NCBI GenBank assembly: GCA_012295275.1 | Contig: CM022674.1 | Span: 9,799,792 to 9,863,791, forward strand | DNA from: Chrysomallon squamiferum | Lineage: Eukaryota; Mollusca; Gastropoda; Neomphalida; Peltospiridae | Length of the DNA stretch: 64,000 nt | Direction of reading: 5' to 3' | Shown: piece by piece, positions 12,470-54,916 of the stretch | Layout: every line of letters starts with the position of its first letter | Numbering within the stretch: the stretch's first letter is position 1 | Program-made: the position numbers and the translations under genes | The notes under the pieces: model-generated | Databases searched by the model: none | Told to the model about the DNA's origin: nothing | Seen by the model: the letters and a program-made list of their open reading frames with translations, nothing else

Positions 12470-13012
12470 AAATTCTTTATCATTATTACTCCTATCACTA
12501 GTACTATCGTAATATTACCGCCTAAAATATTATTTTTATTCTGAGATTTACTACTACAGTAACTCCACCACCACCACTCCTACTACTACGATCAAAACTA
12601 CAAACACTACTATTATGACCAGAAATACTGCATTATTAGTATTTCTGCTATTACTATTACTACTGCTACTACTGCTATTATTACCACTACTACTACTGCT
12701 GCTGCTGCTGCTACTGCTACTATTACTACTGCTATCAGCACTTCTGTTACCTTAGTTATTAGTTATACTAGCAATACTGTTACAACTGCTGCTATTATTA
12801 TAATAACTACTACTGTTACTGTTACTACGACAGCTTCTGTTAAAATACTCATCAGACATTAGATTTATCTACTTATAAAATTTATACACAAATTACATAT
12901 GATATATTTGTGTGCAGTTTGCATCTCTAGATTTTTGCAAATTATTTTTAATTTCTTTTAATGATTTTTTCATTTTCTTCAAATTTGTAATTTTTTTTTA
13001 TTTTTTTTTCAG

Positions 13013-37850
<24,838 letters not shown>

Positions 37851-38909
37851 TGTTAAACCAGACAGTATTTTAGTTTTGTACATAACCTAGATAAATAAAT
37901 ACAGTCAATGATTATCTTTAATAACCGATTGCACATGATTAGTCTGAGTATGCGAATGAATCAACGTGAAATAGCTGCTCTTTGAATTGAGTGGTTAATA
38001 CCTTAAATACAGCAAGAAATGTCACTTAGTAGCAAAATATTTGTTTCTAACTAAACAAAAACCCACCCAGAAACCCCATGTAAACATATATTTGATTTCC
38101 TTGCTGAGTTATGGTATTTTGTTTTGTTGTTTTTTCTTCTTTTTTTTTTGTATAACATTTTTTTACCAGTAAAACGAAGAAGAAAAAAAATTTAAACTTT
38201 ATGTACATTAACATTTTTCATGTCAGTTTTATAGCTTTGGTTCTAGAGTATGGATACTAAGTTATTCTAAAATGGAAATGATTTTCTCTATAGTTATAAT
38301 TATTTATTATGTCATTCCATAAATACATAATAATGTGTACTTGTAGAAATTGTTTCTTAAAATAGTTTTGCAAAAATATTTGTTCATGACCAATATTTAA
38401 CAAACGTGCAATAAATCATATTTTAACTATGCATAACAAATAAAATGAGAAAACAAAACCTGACACTTTTAACTATTTATTTTATTATATAATTTTAATA
38501 GAGCTTATCAAAATAGAAATTTTTTATTTAAATTTTATATTCCTTTTCACATTAACAAAAACACAAATGTAATATTTTTTAAATCACCACAACCCCCAAA
38601 AATATATTTTAAGCTGGAATGCTGATTTGAAAATATTTTTGTAACAGTTAATTACTGTCATTTGTGACTGAACTAAAACATTTCAGTCAATAAAAATTAG
38701 TTGGAACAGCACAATCCACAAAAATATGTTTATCCAAATTGTTTTTAAAGACAACAAAGAAAAAAAAATCTGATGAGTTGATATAATTCATGGACAGCTT
38801 TAAAGCTCAACAAAAATAACAATTGTTGTTCAAATACCTCAATACAGCCATAAATTAATCAATGAGATTACTGAATAAATACATATAATATCTATCTTGT
38901 TATTTCTCG
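37851..38909. other. Convergent 3' region between the PH-domain gene and SLC33A1
   Basis: AT-rich 3'UTR-like sequence with signals for both strands. TTTATT near 38475 would read AATAAA on the minus strand for SLC33A1. No additional gene is seen. Confidence 0.6.
37894..37899 (+). terminator. Polyadenylation signal of the PH-domain gene
   Basis: AATAAA lies 44 bases after the TGA stop. Further AATAAA motifs occur at about 38410 and 38690, so alternative 3' ends are possible. Confidence 0.5.
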
Positions 38910-41900
38910 TCATCTACATTTCCATGCATTCATGTTCAGCGAGTCGAGATGTTTCACTTGACTTGCCTTCCACCTGAACCACACAAGACCAATGATGACA
39001 CAGAAAACAGCCTCGATGTAGTAACCATCTACAGAAGTCACACAGCGCCCACCTGACAAATGACAATTCTGAAAACACAATTTTAACTCATAATTTATTT
39101 ACTCTGAAACTTGTCCAATAATGTTTGGAAACTTCTGTATTGAAACAAATGTACATGTATGTTACAGATGATGAGAGAAAAAATCTGCTGCTACATCTGT
39201 CTGTTCCTGTTTTAACTATTCTTAAATCTTCAGAAATGAATTATAAACATGGATTCAAGTTAATATGTTTATTCAGATCAAGTGAAAAGTGCTAAGGTTT
39301 TAGGATTTTACAAATGTTCACCTTTAACTCCTCTGCTGTATTACAACTTCTTTCAGTTCTCGTGCATGTCTTCCATGTGAGAAAGTCTACAAGTGACAGG
39401 GCAAGCGTACTTGGCCAGTTACCTCCTGTAAACATTAATACAAACAGTTAATTTATGAAATTATAAATATAAAGACCACCAATTTAAAATTTGAAATTAA
39501 ATGTAAAGAGGAATATATTTTTTAAATCATTAAAAAGGAATAATATTGAAAATAATCTTTTTATCAGCAAAAAGTAAAAATATTTTGGAGTGAACGACAA
39601 ACTGATCCATCCGGTAGTGAAAATGCCTGTTATTAATAACAATAATTAAAAAAAAAACCTGTGCAAACTGAAGAATTAATTTTACTGTGGTGTAGATTAG
39701 AAAGAAAAAAATAATAAAAAGAAATAATAATAATTTTAGTTTACCTAAGTTGGCAAGAGTATTTAACAAAGTCATGTAAGTTCCACCAATAGCTGGATCA
39801 CTGATCTTTGCTGCAAACGCCATTGTAGCAACAAACATACTGTAAACAAATACCTTAAAAACAAACAAAACAACAAACATACTGTAAACAATTACCTTAA
39901 CAACTATACTGTAAACAAATACCTTAAACAAACAAAACAACAAACATACTGTAAACAAATACCTTAAAAACAAAACAACTATAGTGTAAACAAATACCTT
40001 AAAAACAAACAAAACAACAAATATACTGTAAACAATTACCTTAAAAACAAAACAACTATAGTGTAAACAAATACCTTAAAAACAAACAAAACAACAAATA
40101 TACTGTAAAAAATACCTTAAAAACAAAACAACTACAGTGTAAACAAATACCTTAAAAACAAACAAAACAATAAATATACTGTAAACAAATACCGTAAAAA
40201 CAAACAAAAAAATAAATATACTGTGTAAACAAATACCTTAAGAATGAACAAAACAATAAATATACTGTGTAAACAAATAACTTAAGAACAAACAAAACAA
40301 CTATAGTGTAAACAAATACCTTAAAAACAAACAAAACATAAATATACTGTAAACAAATAACTTAAGAACAAACAAAACAATAAATATACTGTAAACAAAT
40401 ACCGTAAAAACAAACAAAATAACAGATGACACTGAAAACATGTGACAACATTTAATGTACTAGCAATTAAAATATTAAAAAGTAATGAAAATTTGTAAAG
40501 TAACCTATTTCCATAATATCTCTAAATTGTTTGACAGAAATTTTTCAAAATGTTTTTTCTTTCAAATATTAAAAGTTACTTATTTATTCTATTTTGCTAT
40601 AATTATTATTATATGTAATTTTTCTGTAAAAGAAAAAAGGTTTTTGTAAAGCTAAATCCACTAAATGTTCTGACTGAAAGTATTAAAAGAGCTTACCTGA
40701 TGAACTGCATAAATGACAAGAATAACAGCGTAGAAATACCAAGGAAATTCTCCTGGTACAACCTGAACTTTGTTTGCCCAGTACACACACAATGCATACA
40801 CTATACCTAGCAAAACTCTGCAAAATAAAAACAAAAAGAAAAATGAGATTATAAAGTGAATTATTTATTAAAAAATAATTTATTATAATAATATGAAATG
40901 TTAAAAAAAGAAACTGTGTAACAGACATAAATATTAAATTATAATTTATTAATAAATATGTAGATATGTATAATACTGAAAATCAACCATAGTGTTATTA
41001 AAATTTTAATACTTTTTAAATTTCAACGTTTGTTAAAAAACAAATAAAATAATGAGTGCAGAACAAAAGTTACTAAATGCTGGGTGAATCTTCTTATATC
41101 ATTGATATGTAACTCAGGAATGTCTAATGATAAAAAATTAAAAAAATTAAGATAAACTGACACATTGTTGCCAGAAATTGAATACTAAGTGATCATTTTT
41201 TTTTTTCTCTTAAAGTTAAATATCCAAAGAATTAAAAGCAATATGTAATCTACAGTTGTGAAGAATCAGTGTAGTTTTAGCAAGTAAAGTTATCTGTCAC
41301 CTGTATGGCATGGCTTTCAGGAACACATTGAGTGGTCGTGGACCTGCAGTATACTTGCTGATGATCAGTGCTAGAATTATCTGAAGAGGAACCATAGGAA
41401 CAGCAAACAAAGCCAGAGTTTCCTTCCTTACTCCTGCCTCAATCAGCTTCAAACCAGTGAGAGCATCAGCAGCTGTAAATCCAATCTGTTCACAACATTA
41501 GAATAATTTTAAATACCTGGACCTTTTTAAAATAATCTAAAATTCAATATCTTCAGTTATAACATATATAAATTAAGGAAGAGAAAAAAGAAAAAAATCC
41601 ATGAGAATTGAAAAACGTATCTATAAAATATTATTATAAAAACTATTTATACAGTCATCTGTCATACCCACAGACATCTTTTATACACTGAACATTCAAA
41701 AATAATACTATTTATTACACAATTTAAATATGTAAAAATGTGTTTTCTTATTTAAAATTGATGTTTACCACTGAATGCATGTTTTCAAAATAATATATAA
41801 ATGATATATACTGGATTGGAACAAAAACAATAGCATTTTTTAAGAGAAATTCAAAGACACTATTTAGATATTTCTACATAATTTTATTCAACCACACGTG

Positions 41901-43746
41901 CCATTTTGTTCCACTACATTTCACCATCTTTGAGACATGTAAAAATGTACTTACTTTACAGGTGAGGAGTATAAAACAGTAAGACATGACTGAGGGAAGC
42001 CGCATAACTCTGTACAGCGTCTTGTACGTGTTTATTATTCCCTGATCTGGATCAACATCTGGATCATGGGTTTCACTTTTAAATATCCAAACCAGGGTTG
42101 TAGTTACAAAAAAAACAATTCCCCAGAAATAAAGGAAACCTAAAAATAAAAATGATATGTAATAAGTGTTAGTCGTAATTTCTGAATTGTAACTTGAATA
42201 TTTATATTAGTGAATTTATTTATTTTTCTTCTGCAATTATCACTGATGTGTACACATACACACAGACAACTATGCATATCATATCAATATTAATTAAAAT
42301 TATTAAAATAAATAACAAATCCTACATGCTCAGGTTCTGTACATCCTGACATAAATACAAATATAAATATTTTAGACTAATAAAGACTATGAGTATTAAA
42401 CAGAGTACAAACCTGCCAAAGTGACAAGTCCTACATCCTCAGGTTGAGATCTCAGATATCTATTACAGAACTCTGCTGATTCCAGGGCCAAAAATACAAC
42501 GTTGCCGAGAAAATAGCCAGCAGTTTGACCTGCAGAATTACATGTACTCGCCCATCCAACATTTTTCCTATAATTTAACATTAGCAGTAAAAGAAACAGC
42601 TTATCATGAAGTAAATCAGCCAAAAGTTATTATATTCGCAAAACACAATCATTCATATAATTTACTAGATAAGTGTAACTACTACAGAAAAGACGACATC
42701 ACTGAAACTACTTGTACAGGCTGTACTTTCAGTAAATGAAAACTTTTTATGGGATTATTGTAATATTAACAAATAATTTATAAGATTGAAATAATAAAAT
42801 TTAAAATTCTAATTAGTATGTTATTTTAAACATTTTATTTAAAAGATATCTTTGGTATCCTAACATTTAAATTTTTAGAAAAAAAACTTTGTTTTAATTT
42901 AAAATAATAATAATGTCAAATTAACTGAATTCATCTCTAAACGAATTAGGCAATCGTACACATTCTGTTAGGAATTTTTTATTTCTGGAATGGCATAAGC
43001 TTCCTGATTTTGATATTTTATTGTGTTTTGGGGTTTTTTTAATAAAAAGAATTTGAAAAATATACAAAATATATATTTTTTAACTAACTGTAAACTCACC
43101 TAGATAACATGGTCAGTGCCCAACCATCTACAGCTATATCTTGAGTAGCAGCAAGGAAATTCAACATAAAGAAAATTGATGTCAACAACAAAATATTAAC
43201 TGATGCACTTTGGTCTGAATCTCCAAGCACATCAGTCACATGACCTGACAACACAAACATGAATATTCCAATGAGATACTGAGTGGGAACCAACCAAGTT
43301 TTTCTCCGTCCAAAGTACATGCTGTATATGGAATCAACAAGTGGTGCCCAAATCAGTTTCAGACTGAATGGCCAGTAAACGAAGCTGAACACTGCCTGCT
43401 CCTTATAGCTGACCTTTCTACTGGAAAGTAACATGGGAATACTCCCTGCCAGGCCAAGAGGAATTCCCTGTAGTACATACAAAAACATAAGTAAAGCAAT
43501 ACTTCCATAGTCACCTTTAAGTGAGCCATTATGACGATGGTGAATTTCATCATCATCACCATCGTGGACAACACTGGCTGACATTGGAATGTGTGGATAC
43601 ACAGCGTTTGTTTCTAGATCAGGCTCCTGCACATAGACAGCACTTCGTCTTCTCACAGAGTTTGAGTTAGTGTTTGACATTTTTTTTATTAAATGACTTA
43701 AAGTCTGTGCTAGCTTGATTAATTTCAGTTTGAATAATTTTAACAT
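38910..43746 (-). CDS. SLC33A1: SLC33A1, endoplasmic reticulum acetyl-CoA transporter
   Basis: Eight coding exons (minus strand): 43746-43100, 42567-42413, 42139-41955, 41485-41301, 40817-40697, 39853-39745, 39425-39322 and 39068-38910, with consistent phases. The protein is 554 residues from ATG 43746, or 532 from ATG 43680; an in-frame stop lies just upstream of the first. It carries acetyl-CoA into the ER/Golgi lumen for protein and ganglioside acetylation. Family signatures recalled from the human protein are present: FLYVLQGIPLGLAGSIP, FWPFSLK-type FVYWPFSLKLIWAPLVDS, GRRKTWLVPTQY, FLAATQDIAVDGWALTMLSR, STCNSAGQTAGYFLGN, SDPAIGGTYMTLLNTLANLGG and VTSVDGYY, and the C-terminus ends WKCR. 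It is a multi-pass MFS-type membrane protein. A 5'UTR intron is likely (acceptor near 43790). Intron 5 contains the splice-site-derived minisatellite. Confidence 0.95.
39829..40424 (-). repeat. 42-bp minisatellite carrying copies of the exon-6 splice acceptor
   Basis: About 15 imperfect units of about 42 bp (some shortened) fill the end of SLC33A1 intron 5. On the gene strand each unit reads TTTTTAAGGTATTTGTTTAC followed by AGTATGTTTGTTG, the same sequence as the true acceptor and the first codons of exon 6 (VFVYSMFV). Because 42 is a multiple of three, several units next to the exon stay open in its frame. Confidence 0.9.
41585..41690. repeat. Dispersed repeat copy (related to 46040-46115)
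   Basis: GAATTGAAAAAC, ATATTATTATAAAAACTATT and CAGTCATCTGTCA occur in the same order here and at 46040-46115. The class is unknown; this copy is within intron 3 of SLC33A1. Confidence 0.6.
41810..41945. mobile_element. Possible mariner-type terminal fragment
   Basis: TTGGAACAAAAACAATAGCA followed about 70 bases later by CACGTGCCATTTTGTTCC resembles the end region of mariner elements as I recall it. No partner end or transposase was found nearby. It lies in SLC33A1 intron 3, just before the exon ending at 41955. Confidence 0.3.
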
Positions 43747-45051
43747 GAAATGTAAACAATCAGGCACCTTTTAACTGGCATCATGTTGTATCTGAAAGTA
43801 AATAATTAAATTATTAAAATAACTGTTTATTATTCATCCTGCAAAGATGTGAAAAATACAAATCACATAAACTGAAGATTATTATGCATGTCTGAAGATA
43901 AGTATCTGGGAAACAAACTCACTGCCAGCTCACTATTGATCTTTGAGCAGACTTTATTTATAATTTGTTCTGCTGTGAAACAACCAGTGACCTACTTTGT
44001 TCTAATCATAAAATAACACAAAACAAACATATCAGCAGCATCAAATAAAATACATATTTTTATCTGGCAGTGAATTACCAGAACTGATCAAATAATGTGT
44101 TTTCATTCATCATTTATTTCATACAATGATACTTTGTAGCTAATGAGTCACCTCTGAATATTAAAACACTTTTGAAGGATTATATTTTACTTTTTATGAT
44201 AAAAACTATGAAGAATGAACTTTGAACATTGTGATATTCATGTCAGCATTCATAAAAATATATATTTTTTAAAATTACCATTCTTTATGACTGAACACAT
44301 TTCTGTGATTAAATTATGAATTATATATAATCAATGGTTCCCACTACCTGATCACATTACATTTTAAATCAACCATTGTTCTGATGCTTGTTTGATCACG
44401 ACTAATTGTTTAAGTATCATACAAAGAGAAAAAATATATATTCATATACGAATATTCACTTATACTGCAGTGTGCATAAGCCTGGAAAAAGTAATATATG
44501 TCTGCTATAACTTATAAGGAGAAAACTTTCATACCACTTGCCAGTAACATGATAATTTACTTTTGTTTTTGTTTCTAATTTTTTTAATTACCATCTGAAA
44601 AATTAAGGATGCTTATACTAATTTAATAACTGCTACTAGTAGTAACTCAACTACTTAACTCTTAACTCAGCAATAACTGCGTTTAGGAACGCTAAAACTA
44701 ACTTGTAAAACAATGTCAAAGGAGAAAATATTTTTATAAACAAAGACATTTCTTCACCATGAATATTAAAAATGACCTCGTATTATTAACGAAAACATTC
44801 TGATTGCATATGCTTCACTTTTAAAGTATATTCAAATGTACGCTATCACAACAACCGCTTCTACCTATTTCAGCATCTGGTATAGACTGTAAACAAACGT
44901 GGCACACGATCCATGGCCGGTGAAGGGAATTTACTCTAGCACTGGAAGGGACATTACTCTAATTCGATAGTCTTCTTTAATCGACGAATCACGTTTCGAT
45001 ACTTTCATCAGCTTCTGTGGTTCTGATGACATTCTAAGTTTCATTGTCATC
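43747..45051. promoter_or_regulatory. Head-to-head SLC33A1/SCO1 intergenic region
   Basis: The two coding starts diverge 1.3 kb apart. A minus-strand acceptor (TTTCAG near 43790) indicates an SLC33A1 5'UTR exon further right. The only GC-richer segment is about 44860-45050, directly before the SCO1 start, so a shared bidirectional promoter there is plausible. No core motif was pinned down. Confidence 0.4.
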
Positions 45052-48000
45052 ATGGATGTTGTTGCGAGGCAGACGCTAAATCGTACCTGTTTTGGATGTT
45101 TCTTGAAGATACATCCGTTATGTAATGTGAGGGTGCGACCACAGACAGTATGGGCAAAACGACTGCATTTAAACAAGGTCAGACAATAAAGAAAAATAAT
45201 AAGTTTAATTTTTAAACATTTTAAAGATTTATGGGTAAAAGTTATGCATAATACTTATAAACTTATTAGATGTAAAGAGCATTAAGAAAGAAGTGTTGTA
45301 TAATTATGAAGTGTCATAACAGATTCTTTTGGTTAAGAAAAATAATATTTTTTAGAACATAAATATTTTTGTAAAATGTTTTCATCGAAAATGATTTTAA
45401 AATAATTTGTGAAAATTGTCTTACTAGTCATATCTAGAGTTGTTGTTGTTGCATAATACACATTATTATAATGCTAACGAACATTAAATTTTTTTTAATC
45501 GAGTTGGTTAAACATAATAATTTCAACTAAATAACATTTGGTAACTAGTCATTATGTCAGTTTCTGATTTTATGATAATCCATATGATAAAAAAAAAAAA
45601 AAATACATTTTGGTAAATTTTGACATTAATAATGATAAATAAGAAAAATATATAAAGAAAAAAAGAAAAATAATAATAATAAATAATAAAAGATTTAAAT
45701 CAACAGCCAGCTTTTAAAATAAGTAAAATTTTAGATAAGCTTGTAATTAGTCAAATATATTCACAAAAAAGAATAAAAAAATTTAATCCTAAAGTGGATA
45801 AGTAGTATTTTTTTTTATTTGATCTTATTTTAAATAGAATTATTCAAGATTGCATTTTTTATTTTTCAGATTAAAATGGTTATGAGATATGAATGAGGTT
45901 ATTCAAGTATATATTTGTTAATGATTGATAAATATACTTTAGTTTACACTTCAGAAAATGAATGTGTATATTTGTCTTTCAATGACATGTAGTTGCTGAC
46001 CTTGAACTTTATATAAATTCATATGACTTTTTGCCAGAAAAATAAACAAGAATTGAAAAACTTAACAATAATATATTATTATAAAAACTATTTATACACA
46101 GTCATCTGTCAAATTAAAAAAAATCTATATTACTCTTTATATTTTTAAAATTAACTTGTTACAGCTGATAAGTATATTAAAAATTACATTTAATATTTTG
46201 TTTTTTTCTTTTTCTTTTTAATGTTTTAGATAGAAAACCAGAAACCTCTGATGTCAAAGAATGGATCTCAAAATGGTGGAATTTTGAAATCTGTGCAAAG
46301 ACGTTTCGCTTCTGAGAGTGCTCCACCAAAAAAAGACAAGAAAAAAACTCTAGTGGTATAATTAACTCAACAAAATAACCATCCAGCAGAAAAAGTTAAC
46401 TTTAGTAAAATAATTTACAGTATTCTTTGCTTTTTCTTGAAAAACAATATTTATCTGTATGATAATTTATTACAAACTGAATATTTGTCAATTTTATGAT
46501 TAAGAATGTAACTGTATTTAACATTTACTGCAGCTTTAGCAACATTTTGTGTTTTTCAGCCTCTCACGTGGAAGAGTGTCTTATTTTTTGGAATTGTTGG
46601 AGGAATTTCATATCTTGGTGTCCGATATGTGAGGAAAGAGAAAGAACTTCGTAAGAGTCAAATTTAATAAACAGTTGAAATAAAATTTTCTTTGTGATAA
46701 AGTTTAATGTTAAACAGTTGGATCTGTCTCTGTGATAAGTTTTGTGTCTTTGCTGTGATGATGCAATATTACAACTGTAACCTTTAAAGGGTGCCAGCAA
46801 TGAGACAAACAAAGTGATAAACATCCTTTCATTGTATTAAAATTTTATAAATCTATATTTAATTCTTCTTTTTTAAATTATATAAGTACTTTTTAATTAT
46901 TTAAAAATATATATATACTTATATATGTTATTAGGAGTCTTTATTATATGAAGTGCCAAACTCTGACCCGCATTACAAAATATTATTTTTGTTTGTAAAT
47001 TGTTGTTATAACTCAGTTAATTTTATTCATTTCCACAACTTTTCAAATAAATAAAAATGATTGACTCTTATAATAGATTTTAAAAACATTTTAAATTAAA
47101 CTTTGAAATCATCAGTACAGACATAAACTTTCCACAAAACAGTTTTTTAATATTTTCTTTTCAGAAATGGCACAGGAAAGAAGTAAATCTCTTGGTAAGG
47201 CAGCCATTGGGGGTCCCTGGGAGCTGACCGACCACGATGGTAAAAAGAGGACTAGTGCCGACTACCTCGGAAAGTGGGTTATCCTGTACTTTGGATTTAC
47301 TCACTGCCCTGATGTGTGTCCAGAAGAACTGGAGAAACTAGTGGAAATAGTTAATACTGTTGGTATGTGTTAACTTAGTGTGCCAGATTTAAACACACAG
47401 ACTTGAATGATGTTATATTTTTCTTACATGATGAAGAATCTTTTGTTATGCTGTGAATATATTTATTTTCAAAAGTAGTTATTGGTGACATAATAATGGT
47501 TAAAAAAATAATAATAATATTAATAATGAACAATCCACGAATCCACCAAAACAGATTAATTAATGTAAAATTTCTTAATTTATATACAAAGTGAATTAGT
47601 AATGGTCATGGAAACTGATTAAGATTCTAAGAATAACGTAATAATTTTTAAATATTTATGTCTGTAGATGGTATGGAAGCTCTCCCCAATGTTACACCTT
47701 TGTTCATCACAGTGGACCCAGACCGAGACACACCGAAGGTGATAAAAGAGTACTGTGCTGGTAAGGCAGACTGTTTTCACTGTTCACACTCTTTTATAAT
47801 TTGAAAATACCACATTTATTGTTTTAATTATTTTAATCTGTTTAATATTTACCAATCTGAATTCAAGAAACTTTTTTTTATAAAAATGAAACAGTGACAG
47901 CCAAGTCATAGAGTTCTGATTTTGTGTGACTGTTTTTATATGTAGAATGTGGTGTTTCTGTGACTATGAGTGTATTATTCATCAATTAATTTTTGCTTCA

Positions 48001-48682
48001 TGAAGATAAAAAATGTTGTTTTTTCTTGTAGAGTTTTCTCCAAAGCTGCTTGGATTGACTGGAACACAGGAGCAGATTGACAGTGTGACGAAAGCTTACA
48101 GAGTGTACTACAGCATCGGGCCAAAAGACGAGGATAATGACTACATTGTATGTACTCAGTTTTAAAACAGTTCTCATTATTTATATTTTTCTTTTGCTCT
48201 GTGTGTGTGTGTGTGTGTGTGTATGTGCTTAAGTATTGTTTATCTAATACTCATGGAACTAGAAGATTCTTGTATTTTTAGAATTGTTTGAATGGAAGAG
48301 AAACGATGTTTGTTTTGATTAAATTATCACAACTTCAGCTGCCATAAAAATGTATTTGTTCTGTTGTTTATCATGTTGAAAGTATTTATATTGTCAATTT
48401 CATAAATATTTTTTTTAACTAAGATAATATTAAGAATATTGTGTATTTTGAAAATGTATCTTAAACAAATAGGTTCATAAATTAATTAAAAACAAAGTTT
48501 GTTCTATCGACTGCATTTGATTAATATTGTTATCAATGTTTCAGGTGGATCATTCTATCATTCTGTACTTAGTGAATCCAAAAGGAGAGTTTGTTGATTA
48601 TTATGGTCAGAACAAGAATGCTCAAGAGGTGACAAACAGCATCATCATGCAAATGCATAGATACGACCAGATCCATAAATAG
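45052..48682 (+). CDS. SCO1: SCO1, mitochondrial copper chaperone for cytochrome c oxidase
   Basis: Seven coding exons: 45052-45177, 46230-46355, 46560-46650, 47165-47362, 47668-47760, 48032-48147 and 48545-48682. Phases agree; 295 residues (human is about 300). SCO proteins deliver copper to the CuA site of COX2 in the intermembrane space. The N-terminus is basic and acid-poor ([11 protein letters not shown]...), fitting a mitochondrial presequence. A single membrane helix lies at about 90-108 ([19 protein letters not shown]). The thioredoxin-like domain has [13 protein letters not shown] with copper-binding C162 and C166, [16 protein letters not shown] and VDHSIILYL with H253 as third ligand, then YYGQN. 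It could also be called SCO2; invertebrates usually have one SCO gene. The exon-1 donor is GTCAGA, weaker than the others. Confidence 0.93.
46040..46115. repeat. Dispersed repeat copy (related to 41585-41690)
   Basis: Shares three ordered blocks with the SLC33A1 intronic copy. It lies in SCO1 intron 1. Confidence 0.6.
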
Positions 48683-50175
48683 ATTTTTGAAACATTGACA
48701 TTTATTATTATTTAGTGATATGACTTTTTGTTTTAAACATTTAAAACAAGACTGGATCTTGTAATCCTAGAATGTCTTTTTTTTTGGTTTAATAACAATA
48801 ACAGTGTATATGATTTCATGTTGTCATTGCCAGACGACTCAGTTTTGTACCTAAGTGTATTCCACAATCACTAATTACTATTACCATGTCACTATAAAAA
48901 ATATTTTAAAATAGATGAAGATAAAAATCAGATCTATTGTTTAATGTACATAACTATTTTTTCAAAATATTGATGACTATGATAATCTATTTGCAGAAGA
49001 CAGATTATAATTATACAATTTATCATTTTACTTATAGAATACATGGTAAGTTAAAGAGGAAAAGAAATAATCATGTGATATATTGAATAGTGTACATTTT
49101 AAGTATTAAAAAAGATTTGTATCAGATTATAAATTTCATCATTATAGATATAAACATTGTAACAAATTTTTCAGTAATAGCCATACAGCATAGATTAACA
49201 AAATATAAATAACTACACAATAAATCTCTGCTTTTATTTAGGACTTTCTTGTACCAATGATCTATATATCTGTATACTAATTAAATCACATTTTGTGCAT
49301 TTGTTTTAAGAAATATAAAACATTTTTTAACAAATTGTGTTTGTTTGCTTCTATACACATACAAATACATCAGTTTATTGCATATGAATTTATTTTTACA
49401 GCTAATCATAGTGTGTAAACATTCTAACATTAGTTTTAATTTTTGTGTGTAAATGTCAGTTACAACCCACCCAGCCAACCACTGAAGAAAACGTAACGGC
49501 AACCATTTTATGCTTTTATCCACAACAAAAATAATTTTTTGAGTAGTATTGATCAGAAATTAGTAGCCCAAGTTGTTTTTTGTTATAAATTCATATCTGA
49601 CATCAAAGAAAATGTTACCAATCATGTATACAGAGAAAATTTTAATTACAAAAACAAATTCAGTGCAGCTGAATGTACTTTTTAGAATTCTGAATATAGT
49701 GGCATTTATTTTTGCTTCAACACAAGAGGATGCTGTTATTTAATGTGTGAAATTTCAGATACACTGAAAACTGGTTCAATGCAATGGCACAAAAGAAAAA
49801 TAGAACATAATTTTGCACGAGTTAAATTAACTTTGATTAGTTAAAACAGAGAGTCTCCATATTACTCTTTGGCCTTTTTGCACATTTTGTTAGACATTTA
49901 AACAGCCCAGTCAGATTAAATTTTTATTATTTAACCTATTTAGTTAAAACTGAGAATATTGTGTTGAATTCTCAACATTATAAAAAGTACTCAGGCTGAT
50001 TCAAGTTTAATTATTTTTCTATCCATGGGATAAAACAGAAAAAAAAACATGAAAAACAAATGAAGATAAAACTTTAACATAATCATTTACTACACAAAGT
50101 TTGGAACTAATTCAAATTTTTATATGAAGAGAACAGTGCACACGAGTTGTTTGTTTTAATCTTTTTTTCAGTGTG
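48683..50175. other. Convergent 3' region between SCO1 and PSMC2
   Basis: AATAAA at 49219-49224 could end SCO1 transcripts, and TTTATT at 49923-49928 reads AATAAA for PSMC2 on the minus strand. If both are used the 3'UTRs would lie close together. No other gene is seen. Confidence 0.5.

Positions 50176-54916
<4,741 letters not shown>

Noticed and set aside
12234-12512. Leu/Ile homopolymer frame
   Set aside because: Produced by the (ATT)n run.
44931-45176. 81-codon minus-strand frame
   Set aside because: It lies opposite the SCO1 first exon, whose plus-strand reading links in phase to the rest of SCO1.
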